A DNA stretch of 64,000 nucleotides from CAZSNT01 sp964607765 (GTDB lineage: Bacteria > Verrucomicrobiota > Lentisphaeria > Oligosphaerales > JABHEG01): positions 1 through 64,000 of the forward strand of contig CAZSNT010000027.1 in assembly GCA_964607765.1 (NCBI GenBank), given 5' to 3'. Below, piece by piece: positions 29,887 through 39,099 of the stretch (position 1 is its first letter; each line of letters opens with the position of its first letter). The notes under the pieces were generated by a model, which was not told where the DNA came from, searched no databases, and saw only the letters and a program-made list of their open reading frames with translations. The position numbers were made by a program, and so were the translations under genes.

Positions 29887-32800
29887 ATGACCACACGCAA
29901 TCTGGGCAGGCACCTCACCGTAGCCTCTGTCGCGCTCAATCTTGTTTTAGCGACATCTCTGGTGCTGGTGGGACTGTCCAGTTGCCGCGTCAACACGCCG
30001 GGACCTTCACTCCAAGCCGTTACGTTCCAGACCAACCAGGAAGTGGGTGGGCATCTGCTGTGCCAGTTTGGCACCGACATGACGCCCCGGCCCGACGCCG
30101 CGCCCTGCCCCGTAGTCGTCTCGCCCGCGTTCGAGTTCGAACTGGTCTGGCAGGACGCCACTCGTGCCCTGCTCCTGCCGGAGTCGCCCCTGCCGCCCGG
30201 CAAGCAATACGTCGTCCGCACAACCGAGACACTCCGCGACACTCAAGGCCGCGCAGTGCCCGAAACCCGACACGCCGTCACCACCCATCCGCTGACCGTC
30301 GCAGAGTTCGGACAGCCTGAGCACGTGGCGCCGGGACACACCCGCGTTTGCGTGACCTTCAACGGCCCGGTAAGCCCCGTCGAACTGGTCGAGCACATGC
30401 ACGCGTTCGACGACCGCGGCAAGTCGGTCCGACTCAAGGCCGTACTGACCGCGCCCCTGCGCAGCCCGACCATCGAGGCGTTCCATCGCAGCGAAGCGCG
30501 GACACTGCGCCTGACCGTGCGGGCCGGGCTGCGCGCCCACCAGGCCGAATACGGACTGGCCGCCAACGAGACCGAAACCGTCGCGCTGAGCACGGCCCTG
30601 ACCATCGGCGGCCTGACGACCGACACCGACCGCAGCGGCATGGCCCTGCGTTTCTCCGCTTCGGGGCAGATCAGCAGCGAGGCCGCGGCACGCGACATCG
30701 AGGTCACACCCCACGTGACCTTCCGGCTGCGTCCCGACTATCGCCGCGGCCGGCACCGGCTCGTCGGCCCGTTCCACCCGCGCACCTTCTACCGCATCAC
30801 CTTCCGGGAAGGCTTGCGGGCAACCGACGGCAGAAGCCTGGCCGAGGACACCGTCCGAACCGTGCTGACCGGCAGTCTGCGGCCGCGCCTGGAGTTTGTC
30901 ACGCGCGGCCCGTTCCTCCCTCACGCGAAGCACTCCCAACTGCCTGTCAGGGTGTGCAACGTCGAGGAAATCCGGGCAACCGCCACGCGGATCTACCCCA
31001 ACAACCTGGTGGCGTTCTGGCGTGACGGCTCCTACTCCGCAGACGAGAACGGCCCGGTCACAGGCAACATGCTGTTCACACCGAACGTCGGACCCGACAC
31101 CCTCAAGATCGTCAACCTTCCGTTGCACGAACTGTTCGCAGACCAAGGCGCCGGGATCTACCTGATCACGGCCCGAGACACCGACCGGTACTGGACGCGC
31201 GGCACACGAACCGTGGTGCGCACCGATCTCGCGCTCACCGTGAAGGCCTCGGACCGGGAGGTGGTTGCCTGGGTCCTGCGGCTCAGCGACAACACACCGG
31301 TTGCGGGCTGCGCACTGCAGGTCCTGTCCCAGCGCAACCAGGCGCTGGGCACAGGCCGGACCGATGCCAACGGCGTCGCACACATCACGCTCGCCGCCAA
31401 CCACGCGGGTGACGAGACACCGTACCTGCTGGTGGCCCGCAAAGGCAAGGACATCTCGCTGCTGCGACTGGGCGGCGAGTTCCGTCACAATCTGGCGCAG
31501 TTCGAGCTGCCGCAACGCACCTATCCGGGCTCGCATTACGAGGCATTCGTGTATTCGGAGCGCGGCGTCTGCAGGCCCGGCGAACAGATGACCGTGAGCT
31601 TTCTGGTCCGGGACCGCACGCTGCAGCCCGTGTCCGGCGTACCGGCGGAGCTTGTCGTCACCGACCCGGGCGGCAAGACGTTCCTGCGACGCCGCCTCGA
31701 ACTCGACACGCTCGGCTTTGCCACGGCCGCCGTCCCCGTCCCGCCACACGCACGCACCGGCCAATACGTAGCCACTGTCGGTATCCCGGAAGTTGCGGAC
31801 TCCGCAACGGCACGCTGGGGCCGCTGCCAGTTCAGCGTCGCCTGCTACACCCCGGACCGCATTCGCCTCGATTTGCGGCTGGACCGTGAACACTGCAGCC
31901 CGGGCGAGGAGCTCGGTGCGGAGCTGGCCGCGGCCTACTACTTCGGCCGCCCCGCCGCGTTCTACAACGGCACACTCACAGCCGCGTACGCGCCGGTGCC
32001 GTTCGCGCCCAAGACGCACAGCGCCTTCGTGTTCGGGGACACGGAGCGGGCCTGGCAGCAGCCGCGGCTCTGGCGGAACCGGGCCAGCACGGACGAACAA
32101 GGCAAGCTCAGCTGCGCCGTGCCTATGCCCGCGGGGCTCCGGCCGCCTGCCGCCGTGGCGGTCACGGTGGCCTCGTCCGTGCAGGAGCCGGGCGGGCGCG
32201 CCGTCTCCGCCCAGGCCCGGGCAGTGCTGCACTGCTACCCGGTGTATGTCGGGTTGCGCGCGCTCTGGGACGCCTCCGAGCCGCCCGCGGAGCAACTCCG
32301 GTTCGCGTGGACGGGCATCGCGCCGGACGAAACCCCGACCGCGCCCACTCAGCCGCTCGAGTTCGAGCTGCTGCGGCAGCAGTGGCACTACGCGCTGTCG
32401 GCAGACTCGAACGGCCAGTTCGCCCGGCGTTGGACGCGCGAACTCACGCCGGTTGCCACCGGGGAAGTGACCGTGAACGCCGGTGAGACAGCCGGCGAAC
32501 TGGCCCTGGCCTGCCCCGAACCCGGCTCCTATTGCCTGCTGGTCTCCGACCCGGTCGGGGGCGCACGCACGCGCCTGTCCTTCTATTACTGGCAGGGCGA
32601 CGGCGGCCGCGCCCGGCCGACGAACACAGCGTTCCTGCGCGTGCTCAGCGACAGAAGCAGCTACAGGCCCGGCGGCGAAGCCGTCCTGAGCTTCGACGCG
32701 CCGGCACAAGGCGCGGCGCTGATCTGCGTCGGCGCGGACCGCCTGCACACCACCACGCCGGTAGCCGTGGCGCCCGGCCGGAACGACGTCCGGATACGTC

Positions 32801-35241
32801 TGCCCGTCACGCCCTTCGGATCCGCCTACGCATCCGTCACAGTGGTCCACGACGAGCCGCTGCCGGACGATGCGGGGCGACCGCGCCGGCTCTTCGGCCT
32901 GCTCCACCTCGAGGTCGACCAGCGCAAACACCGTCTCAGCGTGGACATTGCGGCCGAGGATCTGCTTGTGCCCGGCGAACAGGCCGCCATCCGGATCGAC
33001 CTGCGAGAGAACGGTGCGCCGACAGGCGGCAAGGTACAGCTGTTCGGCGTCGACGAGGGCATCCTCGCCCTGACCGGGTACACAACCCCCGACCCGTTCG
33101 AGTTCTTCCACGGTCAACGCCGGTGTGCGTTCGAGTTCGGCGATGTGTACGACCACCTGTTCCCCGAACTCCGGACCGGAGCGGGCCTGGCCTCCGCGAT
33201 CGGGGGCGGAGGCGGCCTCGACCTGCGCAATCCGATCGCCTCGAAACAGATACAGCCCGCCGTGTTCGTGCTGCCTGTGGCCACCATCCCCGACACGGGC
33301 ACGCAAACGCTCACGGTCGACCTGCCGGATCACACCGGCGCGCTGCGCCTGATGGCTGTGGCGTGGACTCCCGACACCGTGGGCTCGGCAGAACGCGAGG
33401 TCGCACTCCGTCACCCGGTGACCGTGCAATTGACCGCGCCGCGTGCCGTGGCGCCCGGCGACGAATTCGAGGGTACGGCCCAGCTCTTCAACCACGATGC
33501 GGACGCGGACAGCGCGCACCTCGTGCTCTCCGTGACCGGGCCAGTCCGCTTCCTCAGCAGCCCGTCCGCACGGCTTGACTTGGCGCAGGGCCGCGAGAAA
33601 ACCGTGCCAGTCCGCTTCCGCGCGCTCCCGGACCAAGCCGGACCGGTCGTGATCACCGCGGACCTGCGTGTCGGGGACGCACGACACCGGACCACCGCCG
33701 CCTTCAGCGTCCGCCCGCCCAGTCCACCGGTCTACCGCAGCGGCTACGCTGTGATCAAGCCGGGGACCGAAGACAGCATCGAACTGCCCGGCGCCTGGCT
33801 GCGAGGCACGGCGGAAGCGCGTTTGACCGTGTCGTCCTCAGTCGACGTGGAGATCCTCGGCGCCTTCGAGTGGCTGCGGCGCTACCCGTACGGATGCCTG
33901 GAACAGACGATCAGCGGCGCATTCCCCGTGCTCTATACCCGGGCCATTCCGGGCCTGGCCGAGCAGTTGTCGCCCGACGCCGCACACCCTTTCGGGCACG
34001 CCGTGGAGCGTGCCATCCGCCGCATCATGCTCATGGAACTGCCACGCGGCGGCTTCGCCATGTGGCCGGGCAACTCGCGAGCATGGCATGCCGGTTCGGT
34101 CTACGCGGCACACTTCCTGATCGAGGCACGCAACTGCGGGTTCGAGCTCGACCAGGCTGTGTGGCGCCGGACCGTGGACTACCTGCGCGCCGGGGTCACA
34201 CGCAGCAGTCGCGGACTCAGTACGGAGGATCGCGCCTACGGTCTCTACCTTCTCGCGCTCGCGGATCAGCCCCTGTCCGGCCTCGCCGAGAGCATGGTCG
34301 CGGACCAGGCTGTCTCCGCCCTGGCCCGGGCGCTGGCAGCAGCCGCCCTGATCCGGGGCGGCCGTGCCCGGACCGGTGCGGAGGCGCTGCACCAGGCCCT
34401 CAAAGACAACATCCTCAACGACGAGTGCACGTGGGACATGGACACGCCCGTCAGACGCACCGCACTCGTGCTCAACGCGCTCCTCGATGTGACCCCCGAC
34501 CACCCCGAGGTAGTGAGACTCCTGAACATGCTGCGCCGGACCCGGACCCGGAACGGGCACTGGGGGCAAACGCAAAGCAACGCAATGGCCGTTCTGGCCC
34601 TCGGCAAGTGGCTGACTCTGAGCCGCCCGCGCGCCAACAGCCGCGCACTGGTCGTCGACGCTGACGGGCAACGCCACAACGCGCCCGGCACCAAGCCGCT
34701 GGTGCTGAAACCGGAGGCCGATGCCGGCAGCGCCTTCACAGTCCACGCGCTCGGCCCGGGCCCCGCCTACGCGGCCTGGTACACGCGCGGCGTGCCGCTG
34801 GTCGCAGACGCACACACCATCGTGGAGGGCATGACAGTCGAGCGCACGTACCTGGACGCCAAAGGCAAGCCGGCAACCACGTTCGAGCAGGGCGACTTGG
34901 TGACGGTCAAGATCGCGCTGCACTCGCCCGCCGCAAGACGCAACATCGCCGTGGCGGACCTGCTGCCCGGTTGCCTTGAGATCGAGGATGCGTCGCTGCG
35001 CACGCGCTGGGCGCCGAGCGCGGGGCTTCCCAGCAACTTAAACGTCGACTTCGTCGAGCGGCTTGACGATCGGTTGCTTCTGTTCTGCAGCCTTCCGAAG
35101 GACCGGCAGGCAACGTTCACTTACACGGCGCGCGCCGTGTCTCGAGGCCGGTTCGCCGAGCCGCGGATCTGCGCGGAAGCAATGTACGAGCCCGAAGTAC
35201 AGGCCAGCACGGGCGGTGGCGCCACAATCGTGGTGAACTGA
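29887..35241 (+). CDS. Periplasmic lipoprotein alpha-2-macroglobulin (YfhM-like) with thioester
   Basis: 1784 residues. The N-terminus has a lipobox (VGLSSC), so it is a lipid-anchored periplasmic protein. Repeated beta-sandwich MG domains fill the first ~1250 residues, including the MG bait-region-bearing part (GERAVCRPGEQ-type text and VDEGILALTGYTTPDP). The thioester motif CLEQ (Cys1337-Gln1340, in RRYPYGCLEQTISG) is intact, followed by the helical TED domain (GGFAMWPGN; NGHWGQTQSNAMAVLAL). In E. coli the homologue YfhM/Yfhm traps proteases and is encoded beside PbpC. That pairing is repeated here, 23 bp apart, suggesting capture of invading proteases near cell-wall repair. Confidence 0.93.
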   Translation: MTTRNLGRHLTVASVALNLVLATSLVLVGLSSCRVNTPGPSLQAVTFQTNQEVGGHLLCQFGTDMTPRPDAAPCPVVVSPAFEFELVWQDATRALLLPESPLPPGKQYVVRTTETLRDTQGRAVPETRHAVTTHPLTVAEFGQPEHVAPGHTRVCVTFNGPVSPVELVEHMHAFDDRGKSVRLKAVLTAPLRSPTIEAFHRSEARTLRLTVRAGLRAHQAEYGLAANETETVALSTALTIGGLTTDTDRSGMALRFSASGQISSEAAARDIEVTPHVTFRLRPDYRRGRHRLVGPFHPRTFYRITFREGLRATDGRSLAEDTVRTVLTGSLRPRLEFVTRGPFLPHAKHSQLPVRVCNVEEIRATATRIYPNNLVAFWRDGSYSADENGPVTGNMLFTPNVGPDTLKIVNLPLHELFADQGAGIYLITARDTDRYWTRGTRTVVRTDLALTVKASDREVVAWVLRLSDNTPVAGCALQVLSQRNQALGTGRTDANGVAHITLAANHAGDETPYLLVARKGKDISLLRLGGEFRHNLAQFELPQRTYPGSHYEAFVYSERGVCRPGEQMTVSFLVRDRTLQPVSGVPAELVVTDPGGKTFLRRRLELDTLGFATAAVPVPPHARTGQYVATVGIPEVADSATARWGRCQFSVACYTPDRIRLDLRLDREHCSPGEELGAELAAAYYFGRPAAFYNGTLTAAYAPVPFAPKTHSAFVFGDTERAWQQPRLWRNRASTDEQGKLSCAVPMPAGLRPPAAVAVTVASSVQEPGGRAVSAQARAVLHCYPVYVGLRALWDASEPPAEQLRFAWTGIAPDETPTAPTQPLEFELLRQQWHYALSADSNGQFARRWTRELTPVATGEVTVNAGETAGELALACPEPGSYCLLVSDPVGGARTRLSFYYWQGDGGRARPTNTAFLRVLSDRSSYRPGGEAVLSFDAPAQGAALICVGADRLHTTTPVAVAPGRNDVRIRLPVTPFGSAYASVTVVHDEPLPDDAGRPRRLFGLLHLEVDQRKHRLSVDIAAEDLLVPGEQAAIRIDLRENGAPTGGKVQLFGVDEGILALTGYTTPDPFEFFHGQRRCAFEFGDVYDHLFPELRTGAGLASAIGGGGGLDLRNPIASKQIQPAVFVLPVATIPDTGTQTLTVDLPDHTGALRLMAVAWTPDTVGSAEREVALRHPVTVQLTAPRAVAPGDEFEGTAQLFNHDADADSAHLVLSVTGPVRFLSSPSARLDLAQGREKTVPVRFRALPDQAGPVVITADLRVGDARHRTTAAFSVRPPSPPVYRSGYAVIKPGTEDSIELPGAWLRGTAEARLTVSSSVDVEILGAFEWLRRYPYGCLEQTISGAFPVLYTRAIPGLAEQLSPDAAHPFGHAVERAIRRIMLMELPRGGFAMWPGNSRAWHAGSVYAAHFLIEARNCGFELDQAVWRRTVDYLRAGVTRSSRGLSTEDRAYGLYLLALADQPLSGLAESMVADQAVSALARALAAAALIRGGRARTGAEALHQALKDNILNDECTWDMDTPVRRTALVLNALLDVTPDHPEVVRLLNMLRRTRTRNGHWGQTQSNAMAVLALGKWLTLSRPRANSRALVVDADGQRHNAPGTKPLVLKPEADAGSAFTVHALGPGPAYAAWYTRGVPLVADAHTIVEGMTVERTYLDAKGKPATTFEQGDLVTVKIALHSPAARRNIAVADLLPGCLEIEDASLRTRWAPSAGLPSNLNVDFVERLDDRLLLFCSLPKDRQATFTYTARAVSRGRFAEPRICAEAMYEPEVQASTGGGATIVVN

Positions 35242-35264
35242 CCCATTCCACAGGAGACAAACAC

Positions 35265-37508
35265 GTGTTCTGTTGCGCTGCACGACAGCGGCCCGCCCTC
35301 CCGCTGCTCGCTCTCCGACGCCCCCGCCCGGGCAGAGTCGCGGCCATTGTCCTGGCCACCGCCCTGACAGGCGCAGTCTGCCAGTGGCGAAGCTTGCGCA
35401 GACGCCACACGTTCGCCGGATACGAACTCGCGTCGCGCCGCCCGTCACAGCTGTTCACGGACCGGTACGGCACGGTCATCCGTGCCGAGTTGGGCGACCA
35501 CGACTGCTGGTACATCCCCGTGCCGCTCGAAGCCATGTCCAAGGACCTGATCGCGGCATCGATTGCGGTCGAGGATCGCAGATTCTGGGACCACGGCGGC
35601 ATCGACTGGGTCGCAGTCTGCCGCGCGTTCCTGAGCAACGTCACCAGCGGTCGCATCGTCAGCGGCGCCTCCACGATCAGCATGCAGCTGGCGCGTCTGG
35701 CCAGCCCGGAACGGCGCAGCTATCCCGCCAAAATGCGCCAGGCGCTGCGCGCCCTCGATCTGGAAGAACGACACAGCAAACGCTGGATACTGGAACACTA
35801 CCTGAACCACGCACCCTACGGCGCGAACCTGATTGGTGTGGAAGCGGCAGCCCGGGCGTACTTCGGCAAGTCCGCGGCCGAGCTCTCTCTGTTCGAAGCA
35901 ACGCTGATGGCCGGCCTGCCGCAACGCCCGTCCGTGTTCCGCCTCGACCGCGGCATGGCCTTGGCGCGCCGCCGGCAGCGGACAGTGCTGACCAGCCTGT
36001 GCCGCATGGGATACATCGACCAGCAGACCATGCAGGAGCTGGCTGAGCGCCCCTCCCCTGCCCTGCCCACAACCCCCGCTCCCGCGCACTACAGCAAGAT
36101 CCGTACGCCTGCCACCGAGTCCCAATACTGCCGTCTCGCAACCCGTGAGTGCACCGCTGAGACGGTGACCACGGCTCTGGAACCGAGCCTGCAGGACCTC
36201 GGTCTGCACGCGCTCTGCGCGCAGCTCGAAACGCTGCCCAATGTCGAGGACGGGGCTCTGGTGATCATCGAGAACGCGACCGGTGCTGTCCGGGCGCTCG
36301 TGGGAACCGTCGATTTCCATGCCCAGCCCCACGGCGAAACCAACGCGGCATGTGCCCGGCGTTCACCCGGCTCAGCACTAAAACCCTTCATCTACCTGCT
36401 CGCCCTGGACGGCGGCATCATTGCCCCTGACACCACCCTCAGCGACCGACCGTTGAGTGGCGGCACATACCGCCCGGCCAACTACGACGCGATGTTCCGC
36501 ACCAATGCCACAGCCCGGCTCGCACTCTCCCAATCCCTCAACACGCCCGCCGTGCGCCTGCTCGGACAGATCGGTCCCGCTTACCTGCTCGACCAGGCCG
36601 CCGCGTGCGGCATCACGAGCCTGGACCGCGGCGCAGACACCTACGGCCTGGCACTGGCCCTGGGCGGCGGCGAAGTCACACTGCTCGAACTCACCAATGC
36701 CTATGCCGGTCTCGCACGCGGCGGCGTGTTCCGGCCGTGCACCTTCCTCGAACGCAGCACAGCCGACACCAAACCGACGCAGCCCTTTGCACGAGGCGCC
36801 GTGTCGCTGCTCGTCGACATGCTGTCGACCAACCGCCTGCCTGGCTGCACAGGCCTGGACGTCGCCTGGAAGACCGGCACATCGAACGGACACCGCGACG
36901 CCTGGTGCATCGCGTTCAACAGCGAATTCACCGTCGGTGTATGGCTGGGCAACAAGAGCGGTCGTGCCGCGCGCGGCCTGGTCGGTATCGCCGCCGCCGG
37001 CCCGGTCGTCGCCGATGTGCTGCAGGGCATTTACCGGGCACGCCCGGCGCCACCCGCCTTGGAACGCGGCGCAGGCGTCGTGGAGACAACCCTCTGCCGC
37101 GCCAGCGGCCTCAAAGCACTGCCGCATTGCACCGACACGTTCGCCGGCTGCGCCGTCGACGGCGTGCCGTTGCGCAACTGCGCGCTGCACCGTGTGCCGG
37201 CCTGGCCCGCCACCGTCGCCGACCGCACCCCCGCAAATCCGCCGCCCGACGCCGATGCGGCCACGCCCGAACAACGCACTGCCCGGATTCTCAGCCCGGC
37301 GCCCGGCGTGTATCGCGCTGCACCGGACGGGTTGCGACTCCGCATCCACGCCAGCAACCCGGGCAACAACGCCTGGTTCATCGACGGCGAGTGCGTCGGG
37401 CAACACACCGACCCCTTCTGGCACCGCTTCGAGCGCGGCACACACCGCATCGCCTGCGTGCCCGCCAGCCACCGCCCAGCCACCCCCGTACTCATCACGG
37501 TGCGGTGA
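35265..37508 (+). CDS. pbpC: Penicillin-binding protein 1C
   Basis: 747-residue bifunctional peptidoglycan synthase. A short N-terminal transmembrane helix (VAAIVLATALTGAVC) precedes the GT51 transglycosylase (catalytic Glu103 in AVEDRRFWDHGG; GASTISMQLARL). The transpeptidase has SALK (Ser370), SLN and KTGTS (Lys536). A C-terminal beta domain (from ~670, RILSPAPGVYRAAPDG) is the BiPBP_C type. GTG start, with AGGAG upstream. Coupled with the alpha-2-macroglobulin gene. Confidence 0.93.
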   Translation: MFCCAARQRPALPLLALRRPRPGRVAAIVLATALTGAVCQWRSLRRRHTFAGYELASRRPSQLFTDRYGTVIRAELGDHDCWYIPVPLEAMSKDLIAASIAVEDRRFWDHGGIDWVAVCRAFLSNVTSGRIVSGASTISMQLARLASPERRSYPAKMRQALRALDLEERHSKRWILEHYLNHAPYGANLIGVEAAARAYFGKSAAELSLFEATLMAGLPQRPSVFRLDRGMALARRRQRTVLTSLCRMGYIDQQTMQELAERPSPALPTTPAPAHYSKIRTPATESQYCRLATRECTAETVTTALEPSLQDLGLHALCAQLETLPNVEDGALVIIENATGAVRALVGTVDFHAQPHGETNAACARRSPGSALKPFIYLLALDGGIIAPDTTLSDRPLSGGTYRPANYDAMFRTNATARLALSQSLNTPAVRLLGQIGPAYLLDQAAACGITSLDRGADTYGLALALGGGEVTLLELTNAYAGLARGGVFRPCTFLERSTADTKPTQPFARGAVSLLVDMLSTNRLPGCTGLDVAWKTGTSNGHRDAWCIAFNSEFTVGVWLGNKSGRAARGLVGIAAAGPVVADVLQGIYRARPAPPALERGAGVVETTLCRASGLKALPHCTDTFAGCAVDGVPLRNCALHRVPAWPATVADRTPANPPPDADAATPEQRTARILSPAPGVYRAAPDGLRLRIHASNPGNNAWFIDGECVGQHTDPFWHRFERGTHRIACVPASHRPATPVLITVR

Positions 37509-37651
37509 TCCACCCGGTAACGCCAGTTCCGTGAAACAACGTGCCCGTGCCCCTGCCCCTGCCCGATTCCGGCGAACACACGGTCGGGCACGAGCGCGGT
37601 GGGGGGGGGCGTCCCACGCAACCAACGGTTTGCCATCCCTCAAAGCCGCAC

Positions 37652-37680
37652 TTGACACAGTCTGGCGTCACTTGTACTTT
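37652..37680 (+). promoter_or_regulatory. Sigma70 promoter for the small zinc-ribbon/HicB cluster
   Basis: TTGACA, a 17-bp spacer and TACTTT lie about 100 bp upstream of the GTG at 37780. This is one of the best -35 matches in the window. The preceding gap after pbpC carries a run of ten G (about 37600-37610), which is prone to sequencing error, and no gene. Confidence 0.6.
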
Positions 37681-37779
37681 CCATCAATCCACCAACTGAA
37701 CAGGCGCCCCCGGCGATCGCTCGGACCCTCTTCTCCTCGTATGTCCTGGTAATGACGCCACTGTTCTAGGGGAGCGTGA

Positions 37780-38160
37780 GTGAAGACCTGCCCAAAATGC
37801 TATGCAACCCATCAGGACACCGTTCTGACCTGCGACTGTGGCCAGGATCTTGGCGCAATCGATGCGAACACGGAAGCTGGTGGAGCGCACACACACGCCG
37901 CGCTATTCGCAGGGAAGGAAGACTACGATCTCTACCGACGCATCGGTTCCTTGCTGAGCATCCTGGCATGGCTCGCGCTCGCACTGTCCGTTGGCTGGGC
38001 GATTCTGTGCCTCGCCACACAACAGCTGCTCTCCGCACTCGGGATGGTTTTCTACGGCTTGGTCAGTTTCTGCTGCCTGTATGCAATGTCACGCACCATC
38101 ACCATCTTGCTTGAGATCCGACAGATGCTCCTCGCTCAGCAGGAAGACGCGGGGCACTGA
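37780..38160 (+). CDS. Small zinc-ribbon membrane protein
   Basis: 126 residues. An N-terminal half zinc ribbon (CPKCYATHQ...CDCGQDL) is followed by two transmembrane helices (LLSILAWLALALSVGWAILCL; ALGMVFYGLVSFCCLYAM) and a charged cytoplasmic end. No family named. GTG start with GGGGAG 5 nt upstream. Heads a three-gene run with 15-16 bp spacing. Confidence 0.6.
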   Translation: MKTCPKCYATHQDTVLTCDCGQDLGAIDANTEAGGAHTHAALFAGKEDYDLYRRIGSLLSILAWLALALSVGWAILCLATQQLLSALGMVFYGLVSFCCLYAMSRTITILLEIRQMLLAQQEDAGH

Positions 38161-38175
38161 CAAGGAAAACGTCCG

Positions 38176-38547
38176 ATGCTCGGGGAAGTGAAACACTGTC
38201 GGCAGGTGCACGGGGAGCCGCGCCGAAGGTGGTTCACCAACGAGTCCCTCGACCTCATCGTGTGGTATAACCCCGACAACACCGTCTACGGCTTCCAGCT
38301 CTGCTACGACAAGGGCAAAGGGGAAAGAGCGCTGACCTGGGTTGAGGGACGTGGCTACACCCACAGACGAGTGGACACCGGCGAAATGTACGGAATGCGA
38401 ACCGACAGCGTGACTCCTGTACTTGTGCCTGACGGGCACTTCGCGGCTGCTGACGTCGCAGGCCGTTTCCTCGACAGCAGTCAGGAGTTGGAGACGGATC
38501 TGGTGGCCCTCGTTATCAGACATATCGAAAAGTGCAGTCTGGCCTAA
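38176..38547 (+). CDS. Conserved hypothetical protein
   Basis: 123 residues. The pattern EPRRRWFTNESLDLIVWY, FQLCYDKGKGERALTWV is one I have seen in unnamed proteins of other bacteria, but I know no function. It has no signal peptide or transmembrane segment. It sits between the zinc-ribbon membrane protein and the HicB-like protein. Confidence 0.55.
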   Translation: MLGEVKHCRQVHGEPRRRWFTNESLDLIVWYNPDNTVYGFQLCYDKGKGERALTWVEGRGYTHRRVDTGEMYGMRTDSVTPVLVPDGHFAAADVAGRFLDSSQELETDLVALVIRHIEKCSLA

Positions 38548-38563
38548 GCTGAAGAGATAGTAC

Positions 38564-38992
38564 ATGCGCCTCAGAGGACAGTTCTACAAGGACGGACCGT
38601 TTTGGCTGGCCGAGATACCGCTTCTTGATGCGATGACGCAAGGCCGCACGCGTCGAGAGCTCTTTGAAATGGTCGTTGACCTTGTGGAGACACTGGCAGA
38701 CCACCCGGGATTCTCAGTCCAGGTGCATCCTGGAGCCGAGGGGGAGTTCGAGCTTGGCGCTTCAGACGCGCGGATCCTGGTAAGCCTGGTGCTGCGACGG
38801 CAGCGGGAACGCAGTGGTCTGTCCTTGGCAGACGTGGCAGAACGACTGGGGGCGAAGTCGCGAAACGCATACGCTCGCTACGAACGCGGAACATCCATCC
38901 CGTCGATAGCGAAGCTGGGCGAGTTGATCGAAGCGGTTTCCCCGGGGAATGATCTGGTGCTGGCCGAGAGCCAGAGCCGGTACGAAGCCTGA
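38564..38992 (+). CDS. HicB-like protein with XRE helix-turn-helix
   Basis: 142 residues. N-terminal part (GQFYKDGPFWLAEIPLLDAMTQGRTRRELFEMVVDL) follows the HicB antitoxin partial RNase-H-like fold. The C-terminal part (LRRQRERSGLSLADVAERLGAKSRNAYARYERG) is an XRE DNA-binding domain, as in many HicB antitoxins. HicB normally pairs with a small toxin HicA (60-80 residues), which I cannot find on either side. It could be an orphan regulator. Confidence 0.7.
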   Translation: MRLRGQFYKDGPFWLAEIPLLDAMTQGRTRRELFEMVVDLVETLADHPGFSVQVHPGAEGEFELGASDARILVSLVLRRQRERSGLSLADVAERLGAKSRNAYARYERGTSIPSIAKLGELIEAVSPGNDLVLAESQSRYEA

Positions 38993-39099
38993 AGCACCTT
39001 TTGGGAGAGCGCACAGCACGGTGTACCGGCCTGGCCGGGTGTTTGCGGCTTTTCGTCGTCTGTCCTGACACAGGCCTACTCGACACGAGGATGCACGGC

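Noticed and set aside
30007..33687. Long minus-strand open frame inside the alpha-2-macroglobulin gene
   Set aside because: It is GC-rich antisense without domains, while the plus strand encodes a complete macroglobulin with lipobox and thioester.
37509..37640. Terminator after pbpC
   Set aside because: CGTGCCC...GGGCACG can pair over a 40-nt loop but there is no T-tract, and the ten-G run next to it is not a terminator feature.
38176..38992. HicAB toxin-antitoxin pair
   Set aside because: The neighbour of the HicB-like gene is 123 residues without the HicA dsRBD-like pattern, so I did not call a toxin.
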